Positions 15,444-24,021 of a stretch of DNA of 33,578 bases are shown piece after piece. Position numbers and translations under genes: made by a program. Where the stretch lies: the NCBI GenBank assembly GCA_011523545.1, contig WTGN01000050.1, positions 1-33,578 on the forward strand. Reading direction: 5' to 3'. The stretch's first letter is position 1; every line of letters starts with the position of its first letter. Below the pieces are notes generated by a model that worked only from the letters and a program-made list of their open reading frames with translations, made no database searches and had not been told where the DNA came from. The stretch comes from Chloroflexota bacterium. Its GTDB lineage: Bacteria; Chloroflexota; Anaerolineae; Aggregatilineales; Phototrophicaceae.

Positions 15444-16506
15444 TTTGCGGCGGAAGATCAATCACATCGATGGCGAAGGGAAGCTGCGGTCGCGTGCCGA
15501 AGGCGAGGCTGAATTGATTCCAGTTGCTGACGTAGAGACGATTGCGCGCCGCGTCCACAGCCAGGTCGCTGGCGCCGCGGAAATCTTTCGCCAGCATCAG
15601 CAGCGCGCCGCCATCGACAAGGGCGACCCGGTTCCAATTCAACAGCGCCAGGTAAATGTCGCCGGCCGGCGAAACCGTGACGCCGTCAAAGCCGTAGTCT
15701 TTCCGCTCATCGTCGGCGAGCAGAATGGTCCGCGCCGGGCCCGGCGCCCCGTCGGTGATGGCGACGCGGTAGACTGTCTCCTCCGCCGGGTCCGCGATCA
15801 GGAGCGCGTCGGCGGCGCGGTCATAGGCGATACCGGTGATCTCGCATTTGTCGCTGCACGGGGCGAACCACCAATAAGCGCCGCCATTCTGCCCGAGCGG
15901 CTCGCCATTCCCCCGATAGCGCAGCACATGCCCCAGACGGTCACTGATGTAGATGCGCCCGGCTTCATCAACGGCGATATCGTCAGGGAGAACGCCGCCG
16001 ACGAATGCCTCGCTCTTAATTTCGAACAGCAGCGCCCAATCACCCGCGGCATAGCGCCAGACGATGCCACCTTCGGCATTCAGCGGCGCGATGCGGTCCA
16101 GCACATAGAGCGCGCCATCAGGGGCGACATCGAGGCCGGTTACCGAGCCGACGCGCTCGCGGCTGCCCGGCAGCTCGCGGATTGCGCCGTCCGGGTTTAT
16201 CGACCAGAGCGCCCCGCTTTGGTAGCTGCCGGTGTAGAGCCTGCCATCGGCGTCAATCGCCAGGGCGGCCGGGTAGGCGTCATCGTCCGGCAGCGCCGCG
16301 AACTCGTCGACAGCGACCTGCTCGGCCAAGGCGACCGCTCGCGAGCGCGGGGCGGAGCCGATGACGAACCAGGTCATGGCGACGATGAGCACAGCGCCGA
16401 AGGCCAGCGAAAGCAGCAGGAAGAGCAGCGCGCGCAGGCGGGGGTAGCGGGCGGGTTTGCTGTCGGCGTTCAAAATCCGGGCGTCTGTCTTCGCGTGGGA
16501 TTTCAT
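15439..16506 (-). CDS. Membrane-anchored SMP-30/NHL-like beta-propeller protein
   Basis: About 355 residues. A basic N terminus and a single membrane helix (about 25-48, LLFLLLSLAFGAVLIVAMTW) are followed by repeated blades of the form D-x-x-G-R-L-Y-x-x (IDADGRLYTG, VAPDGALYVLDR, VDEAGRIYISD, VSPAGDIYLAL, DAARNRLYVSNWN). This matches SMP-30/gluconolactonase or NHL six-bladed propellers. A CxxxC pair (CSDKC) lies mid-protein. It may bind or hydrolyse a lactone or simply be a structural sensor; active-site residues cannot be assigned with confidence. ATG 16506 is chosen over TTG 16512. The TAG stop lies inside the repeat at 15439-15441. Confidence 0.78.
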   Translation of the reverse strand: MKSHAKTDARILNADSKPARYPRLRALLFLLLSLAFGAVLIVAMTWFVIGSAPRSRAVALAEQVAVDEFAALPDDDAYPAALAIDADGRLYTGSYQSGALWSINPDGAIRELPGSRERVGSVTGLDVAPDGALYVLDRIAPLNAEGGIVWRYAAGDWALLFEIKSEAFVGGVLPDDIAVDEAGRIYISDRLGHVLRYRGNGEPLGQNGGAYWWFAPCSDKCEITGIAYDRAADALLIADPAEETVYRVAITDGAPGPARTILLADDERKDYGFDGVTVSPAGDIYLALLNWNRVALVDGGALLMLAKDFRGASDLAVDAARNRLYVSNWNQFSLAFGTRPQLPFAIDVIDLPPQM

Positions 16507-16564
16507 CAGCAAAGTCTAGTTGAGATTGAATAAATCTTCCATAGTCGCGCAACACAGGCTGAAT

Positions 16565-16605
16565 GCCGGAACCGTTGTCCGGCTTCCTGCCGTGCGTGGT
16601 ATAAT
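16565..16605 (+). promoter_or_regulatory. Promoter and candidate operator of toxin-antitoxin module 1
   Basis: TGG directly followed by TATAAT (16600-16605) is a perfect extended -10 box. TTGTCC at 16575-16580 is a weak -35 at 19 bases. An inverted repeat GCCGGA (16565-16570) and TCCGGC (16578-16583) covers the -35 region, a good place for autorepression by the ribbon-helix-helix antitoxin. Transcription would start near 16612. Confidence 0.55.
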
Positions 16606-16635
16606 CGGCCAAGGAACGTACAAGGAATGCGCTCA

Positions 16636-16896
16636 ATGGCAGTTTACGACTTGAAACTTGAAATATCGCAAGAGGTCGCTGGCTACCTGCAAGACGAGGC
16701 GAAAAACCGGGGGGTTTCGCTTTCCAAGGTCATCAGCGATGTGCTGACTGACTACTATGCAGAATTAACTGAAGATCAAATCGTCGAAAGTATACGAGTA
16801 GGAATGTGCCAGGCGCTGGCAGGCCAAGGGCGGCCAGCAAGAGAAGTCTTGGCGGAGGTGGACCGAGAAGTGACGGGCGCTGCCCACGACCGTTAA
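16636..16896 (+). CDS. Antitoxin of a RelE/ParE-type module, ribbon-helix-helix-like N terminus
   Basis: About 86 residues from ATG 16636 (AAGGA 9 bases upstream; ATG 16627 is a close alternative). The N-terminal part, VYDLKLEISQEVAGYLQDEA then GVSLSKVISDVLTDYY, has the strand-helix-helix pattern of CopG/RHH DNA-binding domains. The C-terminal tail contains IRVGMCQALAGQGRPAREVL and ends GAAHDR. It closely resembles the tail of the antitoxin at 25196-25405 and presumably wraps the toxin. It overlaps the toxin frame by 17 bases, so the two are translationally coupled. Confidence 0.75.
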   Translation: MAVYDLKLEISQEVAGYLQDEAKNRGVSLSKVISDVLTDYYAELTEDQIVESIRVGMCQALAGQGRPAREVLAEVDREVTGAAHDR

Positions 16897-17221
16897 TCTC
16901 CTGCACAAATTTCGTCGTCGGCTGAAGCGGCTTAGGCGCAAGTTCCCGGCCGTCACTCAGGAAGTAGACAAGCTCGTAACTGCATTAGAACGCGACCGAC
17001 GTCCTGGAGAAAAGTTATCCGGATACGGTCATGATTTGTACGAGGTCCGCTTGCCCAATCCATCGGCGCGGCGGGGGAAGAGCGGCGGATTTCGCGTCGT
17101 ATATTATGTGCAGTTTGCAGACCTCGTATACCTCATTACAATCTATTCCAAGACTGAAGAAAGCGATATAAGCCAGTCAGCGGTCGATAGCATACTCGCC
17201 GAAATGGCAGACTATGAATAG
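16880..17221 (+). CDS. RelE/ParE-family toxin, probable CTG start
   Basis: Predicted ribosome-dependent mRNA interferase or gyrase-type toxin, about 113 residues. The first ATG/GTG/TTG in frame is TTG 17036, which would remove the first half of the fold. The frame is open back to 16874 and encodes the expected N-terminal helices (NLLHKFRRRLKRLRRKFPAV), then GYGHDLYEVRLPNPSARRGK, GGFRVVYYV and LVYLITIYSKTEESDIS. These match the RelE-like family from end to end. The toxin of module 2 starts MPTRV at the equivalent place, where this gene reads CTG CCC ACG ACC GTT. CTG 16880 is therefore the likely start, and it gives the same 17-base overlap with the antitoxin. Confidence 0.75.
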   Translation: MPTTVNLLHKFRRRLKRLRRKFPAVTQEVDKLVTALERDRRPGEKLSGYGHDLYEVRLPNPSARRGKSGGFRVVYYVQFADLVYLITIYSKTEESDISQSAVDSILAEMADYE

Positions 17222-17272
17222 CGTTGCCGCTCGCGGCACCCCGGTTTTACTCGCGCATTGGCTTGTCCAGGA

Positions 17273-18922
17273 TCAAACATTCAAATCAACGCCCGGCACG
17301 CTGACGGGGCTGCGCCCGCCCGGCTCAATATGACCGAGCAGCGCCTCGGCGGCCGCGTGCGCCGCGCAGGGGCGGAAGCTGAAGCTGCAAACGTAGGCGT
17401 CGATATCGGGGAAACTTGACAGCTCGTAAGGATCGCGCAGCGCGACCACGATGAGACGCTCGCCAGCGGCTTCATGCAGGGCGCGCACGATCTCCGCTTG
17501 CAGCGCCCCGTCGAAGTCCATGCCGGGCAAGGTGTAGTTCTCCGTCACGGCGACGATTGTGCCGGTGGTCGGCAAGCTCGCGCGGGGGAAGTGTTCGGCG
17601 TCGACGACGGTCAGGTCAGCGCATAGCGCGCCCAACGCATCAGCAAAAACATCAAAAGCGGGCGTCGCCTGGTTGGGGCCGATGCCGCGCGTCTTCGTCA
17701 AAACATCGTAAGCGCTCCGCCGCGTCGTGTTGACCAGCGTGATCGGCGCGGCCGGGTCAAGCGGAAGGCGCGCGTTTCGGTCACGCAGGACGCTCACTGC
17801 CCGGCGCGCGACCTTTAGCTCAATGGCGCGGTTTTCTTGGCTGCCGACTTCGCTGGTTGCGGGCCGCGGCGCGCTTGAGAAGCCGCCTTCAAGCTTGAGC
17901 CGCAGCACCCGGCGCACGGCGTCATTGACGCGTTCGGGGCTTATCGCTTCGGCGTCGACGGCGCGAATGATGGCGCGGATCAATGCCCGCTGGTTATCCA
18001 GGTACTGGCCGGCGTCATGGTCGTAGTGCTCCTCGGCCAGCATCATCAGATCGACGCCCGCCTGAAAAGCTTGAATCGCGGCGTCTATCGGGTCGTAGTT
18101 GCGCTTCATCGAATGCATATTCATGCTGTCGGAGACGATCATGCCATCGAAGCCCAACTCGCCGCGCAGCAGGTCGCCCAGGATGATGGGCGAGAGCGTG
18201 GCCGGGCGCGCCGGATCCAGGGCGCTGTAGATGATATGCGAGGTCATGACAATCTTGGCGCCCGCTTCGATGCCGGCGGCGAAGGGGCCCAGGTCGATGC
18301 GCATGAGCTCATCGCGCGGGCGCTCAACCGTCGGCAGGCCGCGATGACTGTCAAGCCTGGTATCGCCGTGGCCGGGGAAATGCTTGAGCGCCCCGACGGC
18401 GCCGTTCTCGTGCAGGCCGCGCAGGGCGGCGGCGGTCATCGTGGCGACCTGCTCAGGCGCCTCGCCGAAGGAGCGCATGCCGATGATCGAATTGTGAGGG
18501 TTGGAATTGCAGTCGGCGGCCGGCCCCAGCACGACATTCAAGCCGACGGCGCTCGTCTCGCGCGCGATGACGCTGTACATATCATAAGCGCACTGCGGGT
18601 CACCGGTCGCGCCCAGGGCCATATTGCCAGGACCCATGGCGCTTTCGGCCGTCATCACCGACCAGGTCCCCTCTTGATCGACGCCAAGCAGCAGCGGGAT
18701 GCCCAGGCGCGTGTTGACGGCGAAGGATTGCAGCCGGTTGCAGAGCTTGCGAGCGGCGGCCGCGGTCGGCACATTCTCGTCGCTGATGTAAGCGCCGCCG
18801 ACGAGGTGCTGCTCCATCAGTATGCGGGCTTCGTCCAATTGGTCGCCGGCGAAGGCGAGCATGAAGAGTTGGCCGACCTTTTCTTCGCTGCTCATGGATG
18901 CGATTGTGGATTCGATGTTCAT
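17273..18922 (-). CDS. GH3 beta-N-acetylhexosaminidase, NagZ-like
   Basis: Hydrolyses terminal beta-linked N-acetylglucosamine, typically from peptidoglycan or chitin fragments. The N-terminal barrel carries LLGVDQEG, then KHFPGHGDTRLDSHRGLP (180-197), whose Asp191-Ser-His193 is the acid/base dyad loop specific to NagZ enzymes, and the nucleophile Asp265 in VSDSMNMHSM. A C-terminal domain of about 200 residues makes it the long two-domain form (549 residues). There is no signal peptide, so it probably acts on imported sugars in the cytoplasm. It is divergent from the sugar ABC cluster that follows. The assignment to amino-sugar use is inference from this context. Confidence 0.92.
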   Translation of the reverse strand: MNIESTIASMSSEEKVGQLFMLAFAGDQLDEARILMEQHLVGGAYISDENVPTAAAARKLCNRLQSFAVNTRLGIPLLLGVDQEGTWSVMTAESAMGPGNMALGATGDPQCAYDMYSVIARETSAVGLNVVLGPAADCNSNPHNSIIGMRSFGEAPEQVATMTAAALRGLHENGAVGALKHFPGHGDTRLDSHRGLPTVERPRDELMRIDLGPFAAGIEAGAKIVMTSHIIYSALDPARPATLSPIILGDLLRGELGFDGMIVSDSMNMHSMKRNYDPIDAAIQAFQAGVDLMMLAEEHYDHDAGQYLDNQRALIRAIIRAVDAEAISPERVNDAVRRVLRLKLEGGFSSAPRPATSEVGSQENRAIELKVARRAVSVLRDRNARLPLDPAAPITLVNTTRRSAYDVLTKTRGIGPNQATPAFDVFADALGALCADLTVVDAEHFPRASLPTTGTIVAVTENYTLPGMDFDGALQAEIVRALHEAAGERLIVVALRDPYELSSFPDIDAYVCSFSFRPCAAHAAAEALLGHIEPGGRSPVSVPGVDLNV

Positions 18923-19539
18923 GTTGTGGTCCAGGGCTGGCGTTGGTTTGGATTATTGTAGCGGGGAAGGTGAAAGCGTGCAGGGCTGACCTATCAGGTT
19001 CCCCTCCCACCGGACAAAATGTATGAGCGAGCCAAGCACCGCCTGAACCCGCCTGAAATATGGTTCAACGAAATGGGGCAAGTTCATCGATTCCCAAAAT
19101 GATCGTGGGCGGCGAACCAAATCGGATACCCTTGAGCGGCGAAATCCCGGATCCGCATTTTCCACCGCCGGCCTGCCGCCTTCATACGCGCTGTCCGTTC
19201 GGTCCGCTGGCTCATTCTGAGAGGAACATTTGCCGCGAGGACGATCTGCATTTATTGATTGACAAAAGCGAACATTATGCCGCCTTTCATTTTCCCCTTG
19301 CCCGGCGGGCGCCGGCTGGATAAAGCTGCTGCCCGCCGGTGCGCGCATCTTGTATCGACAGGCTCTTGGGCGGGGGACTGGCGCCGCCGCCTCGAAAGCG
19401 AACTCACTCTGGTAGACTTTGTTGCCAGTTGACGGCTGGATGTTCACAAATGCCGAAAGCTAGGCGACCGCCATATGCTATACTAGGCACTGTTAAAGCA
19501 AGTTTTCTGTTAGCCGTATCAAGCCTCGGAGGAAGAAAT
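18923..19539. other. 617-base divergent intergenic region
   Basis: It lies between the GH3 gene and the substrate-binding-protein gene, which point away from each other, so it should carry both promoters. Apart from the -10 candidate at 19476-19484 and a TACAAT on the minus strand at 18955-18960, I see no gene, RNA or repeat of the two palindrome families here. Open frames crossing it have no recognisable protein content. Confidence 0.5.
19476..19484 (+). promoter_or_regulatory. Extended -10 promoter candidate for the sugar ABC operon
   Basis: TGC followed directly by TATACT (five of six bases) gives an extended -10. No good -35 stands at 16-18 bases. It predicts a leader of about 50 bases before ATG 19540. 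Confidence 0.4.
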
Positions 19540-20838
19540 ATGTTGAAGAAAGTCTTTGTTTATCTGCTTATGCTCATTCTGCTGATAGCCTGGGGCGGCG
19601 GCGCCCTGGCGCAAGATACCACGCTCACCATGCTCACGCATTGGGGCACGGAAGACCAGCTCGCCGCCCAGCAAGCCATCATCGACGCCTACATGGCGGA
19701 GAACCCCGATGTCGCGGTTGAGTTGGTCACGGTCGACTTTGGCGAGCTCCGCACCAAGATCATCACCGGTCGCACGGCCGGCATCAGCGCCGATGTCTAC
19801 CACTTCTATCACCTCTGGCTGCCCGACTTCGTGAACGCCGGCGCGCTCGCCGAGCCGCCGCAGGATTCGCTGACCTATATCAACGACAATGTCGCCCAAG
19901 GCACTATTGACGCCGTCAGCTCTTCCGACGGCGCAACCTGGGGCTACCCGACCGAGGTCAATCCCTATCTGCTCGTCTACAACAAGCGCCTGCTGGCCGA
20001 AGCCGGCTTCGACGCGCCACCGGCGAATTGGGAGGAACTCAAGGAAATCGCCGCTGCCATCACCCAGGTTGATGATACCGGCGCCATCAGTCAACTCGGC
20101 TTCGGCGTCATCGCCGGGTGGGATTCGGGCATCGTGCATCCCTTCAGCGCGCTGCTCTTTTCCAATGGCGGCAGCTACCTCAGCGCCGACCGCACTGTCG
20201 CCGAATTCAACAGCGCGCAAGGCATTGAAACGCTGCAGCTCTACGCCGATCTGGTCGCCAACGGCGGCACCGACCCCAGCATCAGCGGCTTGGGCGATTT
20301 CCCCAGCGGCACCGTTGGCATGGTGATCATGGCGCCCTGGTGGCGCGCCACTCTGCGCGCGGCTGAAGGCATCGACTTCGATACCGAGGTCGGCGTCGCC
20401 GAAATCCCGGTTGGCCCCAGTGGCGACGCGCCCTCAAGCATCGCCTACACCTGGCTCTTCGCCGTCGACTCCAACTCGCCCAATAAACCAGCCGCCTGGG
20501 ATTTCATCCATTGGATGAACGCTGAGCACGAAGAGGGGCAAGGCTCCGCCATCGGCGACTTCCTGGTCAACGCCCTCGGCGCCATCCCCAGCTTCGATCA
20601 TGATCAAGCGGCTTTCGCCGAATCCATGAGCGATCACTACGTCTCGGCATTCGTCGCCGCCTCCGCTTATGCCCAGCCGGAGCAGATTGTCGCCGGCGGC
20701 CAAGAGGTCAAGACGCTGATGCAAGTCGAGATTGAAGCGGTGCTCGCTGGCATGACCACGCCCGAAGACGCCCTCGCCTCGGTGGAGATGCAAGCCAACG
20801 CCATCCTCGAAGAACAACGGATGATGATGGAAGAATAA
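19540..20838 (+). CDS. Sugar ABC transporter substrate-binding protein (family 1)
   Basis: Extracellular solute-binding protein of about 432 residues for an oligosaccharide or amino-sugar importer. A Sec signal peptide (MLKKVFVYLLMLILLIAWGG) is followed by ALA-QD, which looks like a signal peptidase I site; there is no lipobox Cys, unusual for a cell expected to tether its binding proteins. Family blocks include TLTMLTHWGTEDQL near the start, a WGYPTEVNPYLLVYNKRLL hinge region, GTVGMVIMAPWWRA and a C-terminal AAWDFIHWMN. GGAGGA lies 6 bases before ATG 19540. Two permease genes follow after about 330 bases of palindromes; no ATPase is encoded nearby, so a shared MsiK-like ATPase is likely. Confidence 0.92.
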   Translation: MLKKVFVYLLMLILLIAWGGGALAQDTTLTMLTHWGTEDQLAAQQAIIDAYMAENPDVAVELVTVDFGELRTKIITGRTAGISADVYHFYHLWLPDFVNAGALAEPPQDSLTYINDNVAQGTIDAVSSSDGATWGYPTEVNPYLLVYNKRLLAEAGFDAPPANWEELKEIAAAITQVDDTGAISQLGFGVIAGWDSGIVHPFSALLFSNGGSYLSADRTVAEFNSAQGIETLQLYADLVANGGTDPSISGLGDFPSGTVGMVIMAPWWRATLRAAEGIDFDTEVGVAEIPVGPSGDAPSSIAYTWLFAVDSNSPNKPAAWDFIHWMNAEHEEGQGSAIGDFLVNALGAIPSFDHDQAAFAESMSDHYVSAFVAASAYAQPEQIVAGGQEVKTLMQVEIEAVLAGMTTPEDALASVEMQANAILEEQRMMMEE

Positions 20839-20916
20839 GCCAGCGGCGCTAATCCCGGCCCATTTAAGTTTGTAAGGCTTGTCCGCTAGCGGGTCGCGCC
20901 ACCATGCATCGACTAC

Positions 20917-21110
20917 CCCTCCCCCGGCTCGTGTTCCCCCCTCGGTCCCCCCGCTCAACGGGGGGCGGACTTCCGAAGCATCAGGGAGGGGAGCTAACTT
21001 CAGCGGGCTTGTTGATTCTGTCTGCGATTTCGTGACCAGAAGCAAATCTCGTCGAAGCCTTCCCCCCATTGCTATGGGGGGACCGAGGGGGGTAGACCGC
21101 GGGCGGTCTA
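20917..21110. repeat. REP-like palindromes between substrate-binding-protein and permease genes
   Basis: The gap 20839-21169 holds three strong hairpins. They are CCCCCCG-CTCAA-CGGGGGG (20947-20965), CCCCCCAT-TGCT-ATGGGGGG (21062-21081) and TAGACCGC-GG-GCGGTCTA (21093-21110). The last two together form the reverse complement of the block at 12472-12520. No gene is present. The position suggests control of read-through or mRNA decay between the abundant binding protein and the permeases. Confidence 0.75.
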
Positions 21111-21169
21111 GTCGCCCATATTTCCGCCTTTAAGCGGAGGCAGACCTCGCATTGGGTTCGAAGATTCTC

Positions 21170-22114
21170 ATGACAAAGGTCGCTTCACTCGGCGTCAGGC
21201 TGGCCTGGCGCCCCGACATCCCCAAGACCCCGCTCATGCGCCGGCGCATGCTCTGGGCTTACGCCTTCGTGGCCGCGCCTGTCATCGCCCTGCTCGTCTT
21301 CCTGCTCGGGCCGATTCTCTTCTCCGGCTGGGTCAGCCTTCACCGTTGGGACATGCTTTCGCCGGTGGGGGAGATGCCTTGGCGCGGCTTGAGCAATTAC
21401 AGCTACCTGCTCAGCAAGGACCCGGTCTTCCTCAAGGCGCTCGGCAATACCTTCTATTTCGCCATCGGCGGCGTCGGCGCCAACACCATCCTGGGCTTGG
21501 GGTTCGCCCTCCTGCTCAACAGCCGCATCCGCGGGCGTGCAATCTGGCGCGTCCTGTATTTCATGCCCGTGATCACGGCGCCGCTCGCCCTCGCCGTGAT
21601 GTTTTCCTTCATCTTCGACCGCAACTTCGGCGTCGTGAACAACGTCATCACCGGCTTGGGCCTGCCGCGCCAGCCCTTCCTCAGCGGACCCAAACAGGCG
21701 CTGCTGACGCTCGTTTTCATCGCCGTCTATCAATACATCGGCTACTACATCGTCATATTTCTGGCGGGCTTGCAGGGCATCCCGCAGGATTACTACGACG
21801 CCGCCCAGGTCGATGGCGCGGGCAGAATCCAGGAGTTCCGCTATATCACGCTGCCATTGCTGCGCCCGGTCATGCTCTTCGTGGTCGTTACCAATACCAT
21901 CGGCGCGCTGCAAGTCTTCGATCTCGTCTTCGCCACCACTGGCGGCGCCCCTGCAAATAGCTCCATGACCGTCGTCCTGCACATGTACAACACCGCCTTC
22001 AAATTCAGCCGCATGGGGCGGGCGTCGGCGATGGCCTTCATCCTCTTCGCGATCATCATGCTCATCACCATCATGCAAGTCCGCCTCTTGCAAGACCGCG
22101 CCTACGGGGACTAA
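21170..22114 (+). CDS. Sugar ABC transporter permease, MalF/UgpA type
   Basis: Inner-membrane permease of about 314 residues with six predicted helices. The cytoplasmic EAA loop, which docks the ATPase, is visible as YYDAAQVDGAGRIQEFRYIT followed by LPLLRP. The first helix (VAAPVIALLVFLLGPILFSG) is followed by the family start SLHRWDML. ATG 21170 gives a basic N terminus. TTG 21152 is an alternative that has GGAGG 11 bases upstream and cannot be ruled out. The next permease starts 8 bases after the stop, so the two are co-transcribed. Confidence 0.9.
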   Translation: MTKVASLGVRLAWRPDIPKTPLMRRRMLWAYAFVAAPVIALLVFLLGPILFSGWVSLHRWDMLSPVGEMPWRGLSNYSYLLSKDPVFLKALGNTFYFAIGGVGANTILGLGFALLLNSRIRGRAIWRVLYFMPVITAPLALAVMFSFIFDRNFGVVNNVITGLGLPRQPFLSGPKQALLTLVFIAVYQYIGYYIVIFLAGLQGIPQDYYDAAQVDGAGRIQEFRYITLPLLRPVMLFVVVTNTIGALQVFDLVFATTGGAPANSSMTVVLHMYNTAFKFSRMGRASAMAFILFAIIMLITIMQVRLLQDRAYGD

Positions 22115-22122
22115 TAGCCGCC

Positions 22123-22962
22123 ATGAGAGACGAAAGCCCTATCATGCAGCCGCTCGGAGACGCGCTCAAATACCTCATTCTGGTCCTGGGCGCTTTCATC
22201 ATGGTCTTCCCCTTCATCTGGATGATCATCGCCTCGCTGATGACCGCCGGCGAGATTCAATTGCGCCCGCCGGTCTGGCTGCCGGCCGAGCCGCAATTTC
22301 AGAATTACACCGAACTGCCGCAGAAGATCCCCATCGCGCGGCTCTACTTCAACAGCCTGTTCAGCTCCGCGCTCATCGTCTTCGGCGTCCTGCTCAGCAG
22401 CTCGCTCGCCGGTTTCGCCTTCGCCAAATACCGATTCCCGGGCCGGGAGTTTCTCTTCTACCTCATCCTCGCTACGATGATGATCCCCTTCTTCGTCACG
22501 CTGATTCCGGTCTTCTTCATCGTGCGCCAACTCGGCTGGATCGATACATACCAAGGCTTGGTCGTGCCCGGCTTGACCTCGGCCTACGGCATCTTCTTGA
22601 TGCGCCAGTTCATCATCACCCTGCCCGATGAGCTCATCGACGCCGCCCGCATCGACGGCGCCTCCGAACTGCGCATCTTCTGGCGCATCATCGTGCCCCT
22701 GGTCAAACCGGCGCTCGCCACCCTCGGCACCTTTGCCTTCATCGGCGCCTGGAATAACTTCCTCTGGCCCCTGCTCGTGCTTAACAGCCGCGAACTGATG
22801 ACGCTGCCGCTCGGCATCAACTCAATGCGCAGCCTCTACGCCGACAACACCAACCTGCTGATGGCCGGCGCCGCCGTCGCCGTCATCCCGATGCTGATCG
22901 TCTTCATCTTCCTGCAGCGCTACTTCATCCAGGGCATCGCCCTGACCGGCTTGAAAGGATAA
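22123..22962 (+). CDS. Sugar ABC transporter permease, MalG/UgpE type
   Basis: Second membrane subunit of the importer, 279 residues, six helices. The EAA loop reads ELIDAARIDGASELRIFWRI followed by IVPLVKP, and the C terminus IFLQRYFIQGIALTGLKG is the standard ending of this family. It is 8 bases downstream of the first permease and 7 bases upstream of the GNAT gene, placing all three in one operon. A second start at ATG 22144 is possible. Confidence 0.93.
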   Translation: MRDESPIMQPLGDALKYLILVLGAFIMVFPFIWMIIASLMTAGEIQLRPPVWLPAEPQFQNYTELPQKIPIARLYFNSLFSSALIVFGVLLSSSLAGFAFAKYRFPGREFLFYLILATMMIPFFVTLIPVFFIVRQLGWIDTYQGLVVPGLTSAYGIFLMRQFIITLPDELIDAARIDGASELRIFWRIIVPLVKPALATLGTFAFIGAWNNFLWPLLVLNSRELMTLPLGINSMRSLYADNTNLLMAGAAVAVIPMLIVFIFLQRYFIQGIALTGLKG

Positions 22963-22969
22963 AACCCCC

Positions 22970-23911
22970 ATGCTCATACGACCTTATCAAGGCGAAGACG
23001 AAAGCGATCTGCTTGAAGTCTGGCATCAGGCCATGCCCGCCGACCGCATCAGCGCCAGCCTCTTCCGGACGCAGGTCTTGCTCGATCCCAACTTCCATCC
23101 CGGCTATGTCCCGGTCGCGGTTGAAGACGGGCGCGTGGTCGGCTTCATCCTCTGCCTGGTTCGGCAGGTGCCCTACTTCCTGCAAGGCATGGACGACAGC
23201 GAAGCCTGGATCACGGCTTTCGGCGTCCATCCGGATTACCGCCGGCGCGGCATCGGCACGGCGCTCTTCCACGCCATCATCGACAAGCTGCGCGCCGACG
23301 GCCGTTCGCTCCTTGACATCTCGCCCTACGTGCCCAACTACTTTGTGCCCGGCGTCGACATCCAGGCCTACCCCGACACGATCAGCTTCCTGCAGGAGCG
23401 CATCGGTTTCGTGACGCTCTACCAGGCCATCAGCATGGGCAACGACCTGACGGATTTCCGCATCCCGGCTGAGATTCAGGCGCGCATCGACCGCGCCGAA
23501 GCCGAAGACGGCTTGACCATCCGCCCGATCCAAGCGGCCGATATCCCCGATCTCATGCCTTTCCTGGTCGAGCATTTCGGCTGGGACTGGTTCCGCCACG
23601 CCCAGAGCTACCTGCTCGAATATTTCGGCGACAGCCCCCACCGCATCTGCTTCCTGGTCGCGCGCGAACATGGCGAGCTGGTCGGCTTCTGCCAGCAGCG
23701 CAACGAACGCTACGGCCCCTTCGGCGTCCGCCCTGACCGCCGCAACCGCGGCATCGGCCGCATGCTGCTCTTCAAATGCCTCGAGGCGATGGCGGCCAAG
23801 CAGGTCTACTTCGCCTACTTCTTATGGACGGACGAGGAGGCCGCCCGGCTCTACGCTCTCGCCGGCTTCAAGCGCCGCCGCGAGTTCGCCGTCATGCGCA
23901 AGGCGCTTTAA
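22970..23911 (+). CDS. Tandem GNAT-domain N-acetyltransferase
   Basis: Two acetyl-CoA-dependent GNAT domains in one 313-residue chain. The first carries the acetyl-CoA loop RRRGIGTAL at 91-99 (after AFGVHPDYR). The second carries RNRGIGRML near 258-266 (after FGVRPDRR). Tandem GNATs include mycothiol synthase MshD, but MshA and MshC are absent here, so that pathway is not supported. Being in the same operon as a sugar importer and close to a PIG-L deacetylase and a hexosaminidase, acetylation of an amino sugar or related small molecule is a reasonable guess. AAAGGA lies upstream of ATG 22970. Confidence 0.85.
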   Translation: MLIRPYQGEDESDLLEVWHQAMPADRISASLFRTQVLLDPNFHPGYVPVAVEDGRVVGFILCLVRQVPYFLQGMDDSEAWITAFGVHPDYRRRGIGTALFHAIIDKLRADGRSLLDISPYVPNYFVPGVDIQAYPDTISFLQERIGFVTLYQAISMGNDLTDFRIPAEIQARIDRAEAEDGLTIRPIQAADIPDLMPFLVEHFGWDWFRHAQSYLLEYFGDSPHRICFLVAREHGELVGFCQQRNERYGPFGVRPDRRNRGIGRMLLFKCLEAMAAKQVYFAYFLWTDEEAARLYALAGFKRRREFAVMRKAL

Positions 23912-23924
23912 TAGTCTTGAGCGC

Positions 23925-23957
23925 GTAGGGGCGAGGCGGTGACTCGCCCCCTCATAC
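23925..23957. repeat. GTAGGGGCGA palindromic repeat between GNAT and PIG-L genes
   Basis: GTAGGGGCGAG-GCGGTGA-CTCGCCCCCTCATAC is a hairpin with a GGGGCGAG stem. It begins 14 bases after the GNAT stop and could end or attenuate the ABC operon transcript. Confidence 0.7.
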
Positions 23958-24021
23958 CAGGGATTCGCTTTTGGCTTTCGCATGACTAACTTGGAACTAC
24001 TAAAGTACAGGAGAACCAACA

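Noticed and set aside
17036..17221. A 61-residue protein starting at TTG 17036
   Set aside because: It is only the C-terminal half of the RelE-like fold; the same frame upstream encodes the matching N-terminal helices up to the antitoxin overlap.
18953..19447. A 164-codon minus-strand frame in the divergent intergenic region
   Set aside because: No motif, no ribosome site, mixed composition, and it overlaps the region where both divergent promoters should lie.
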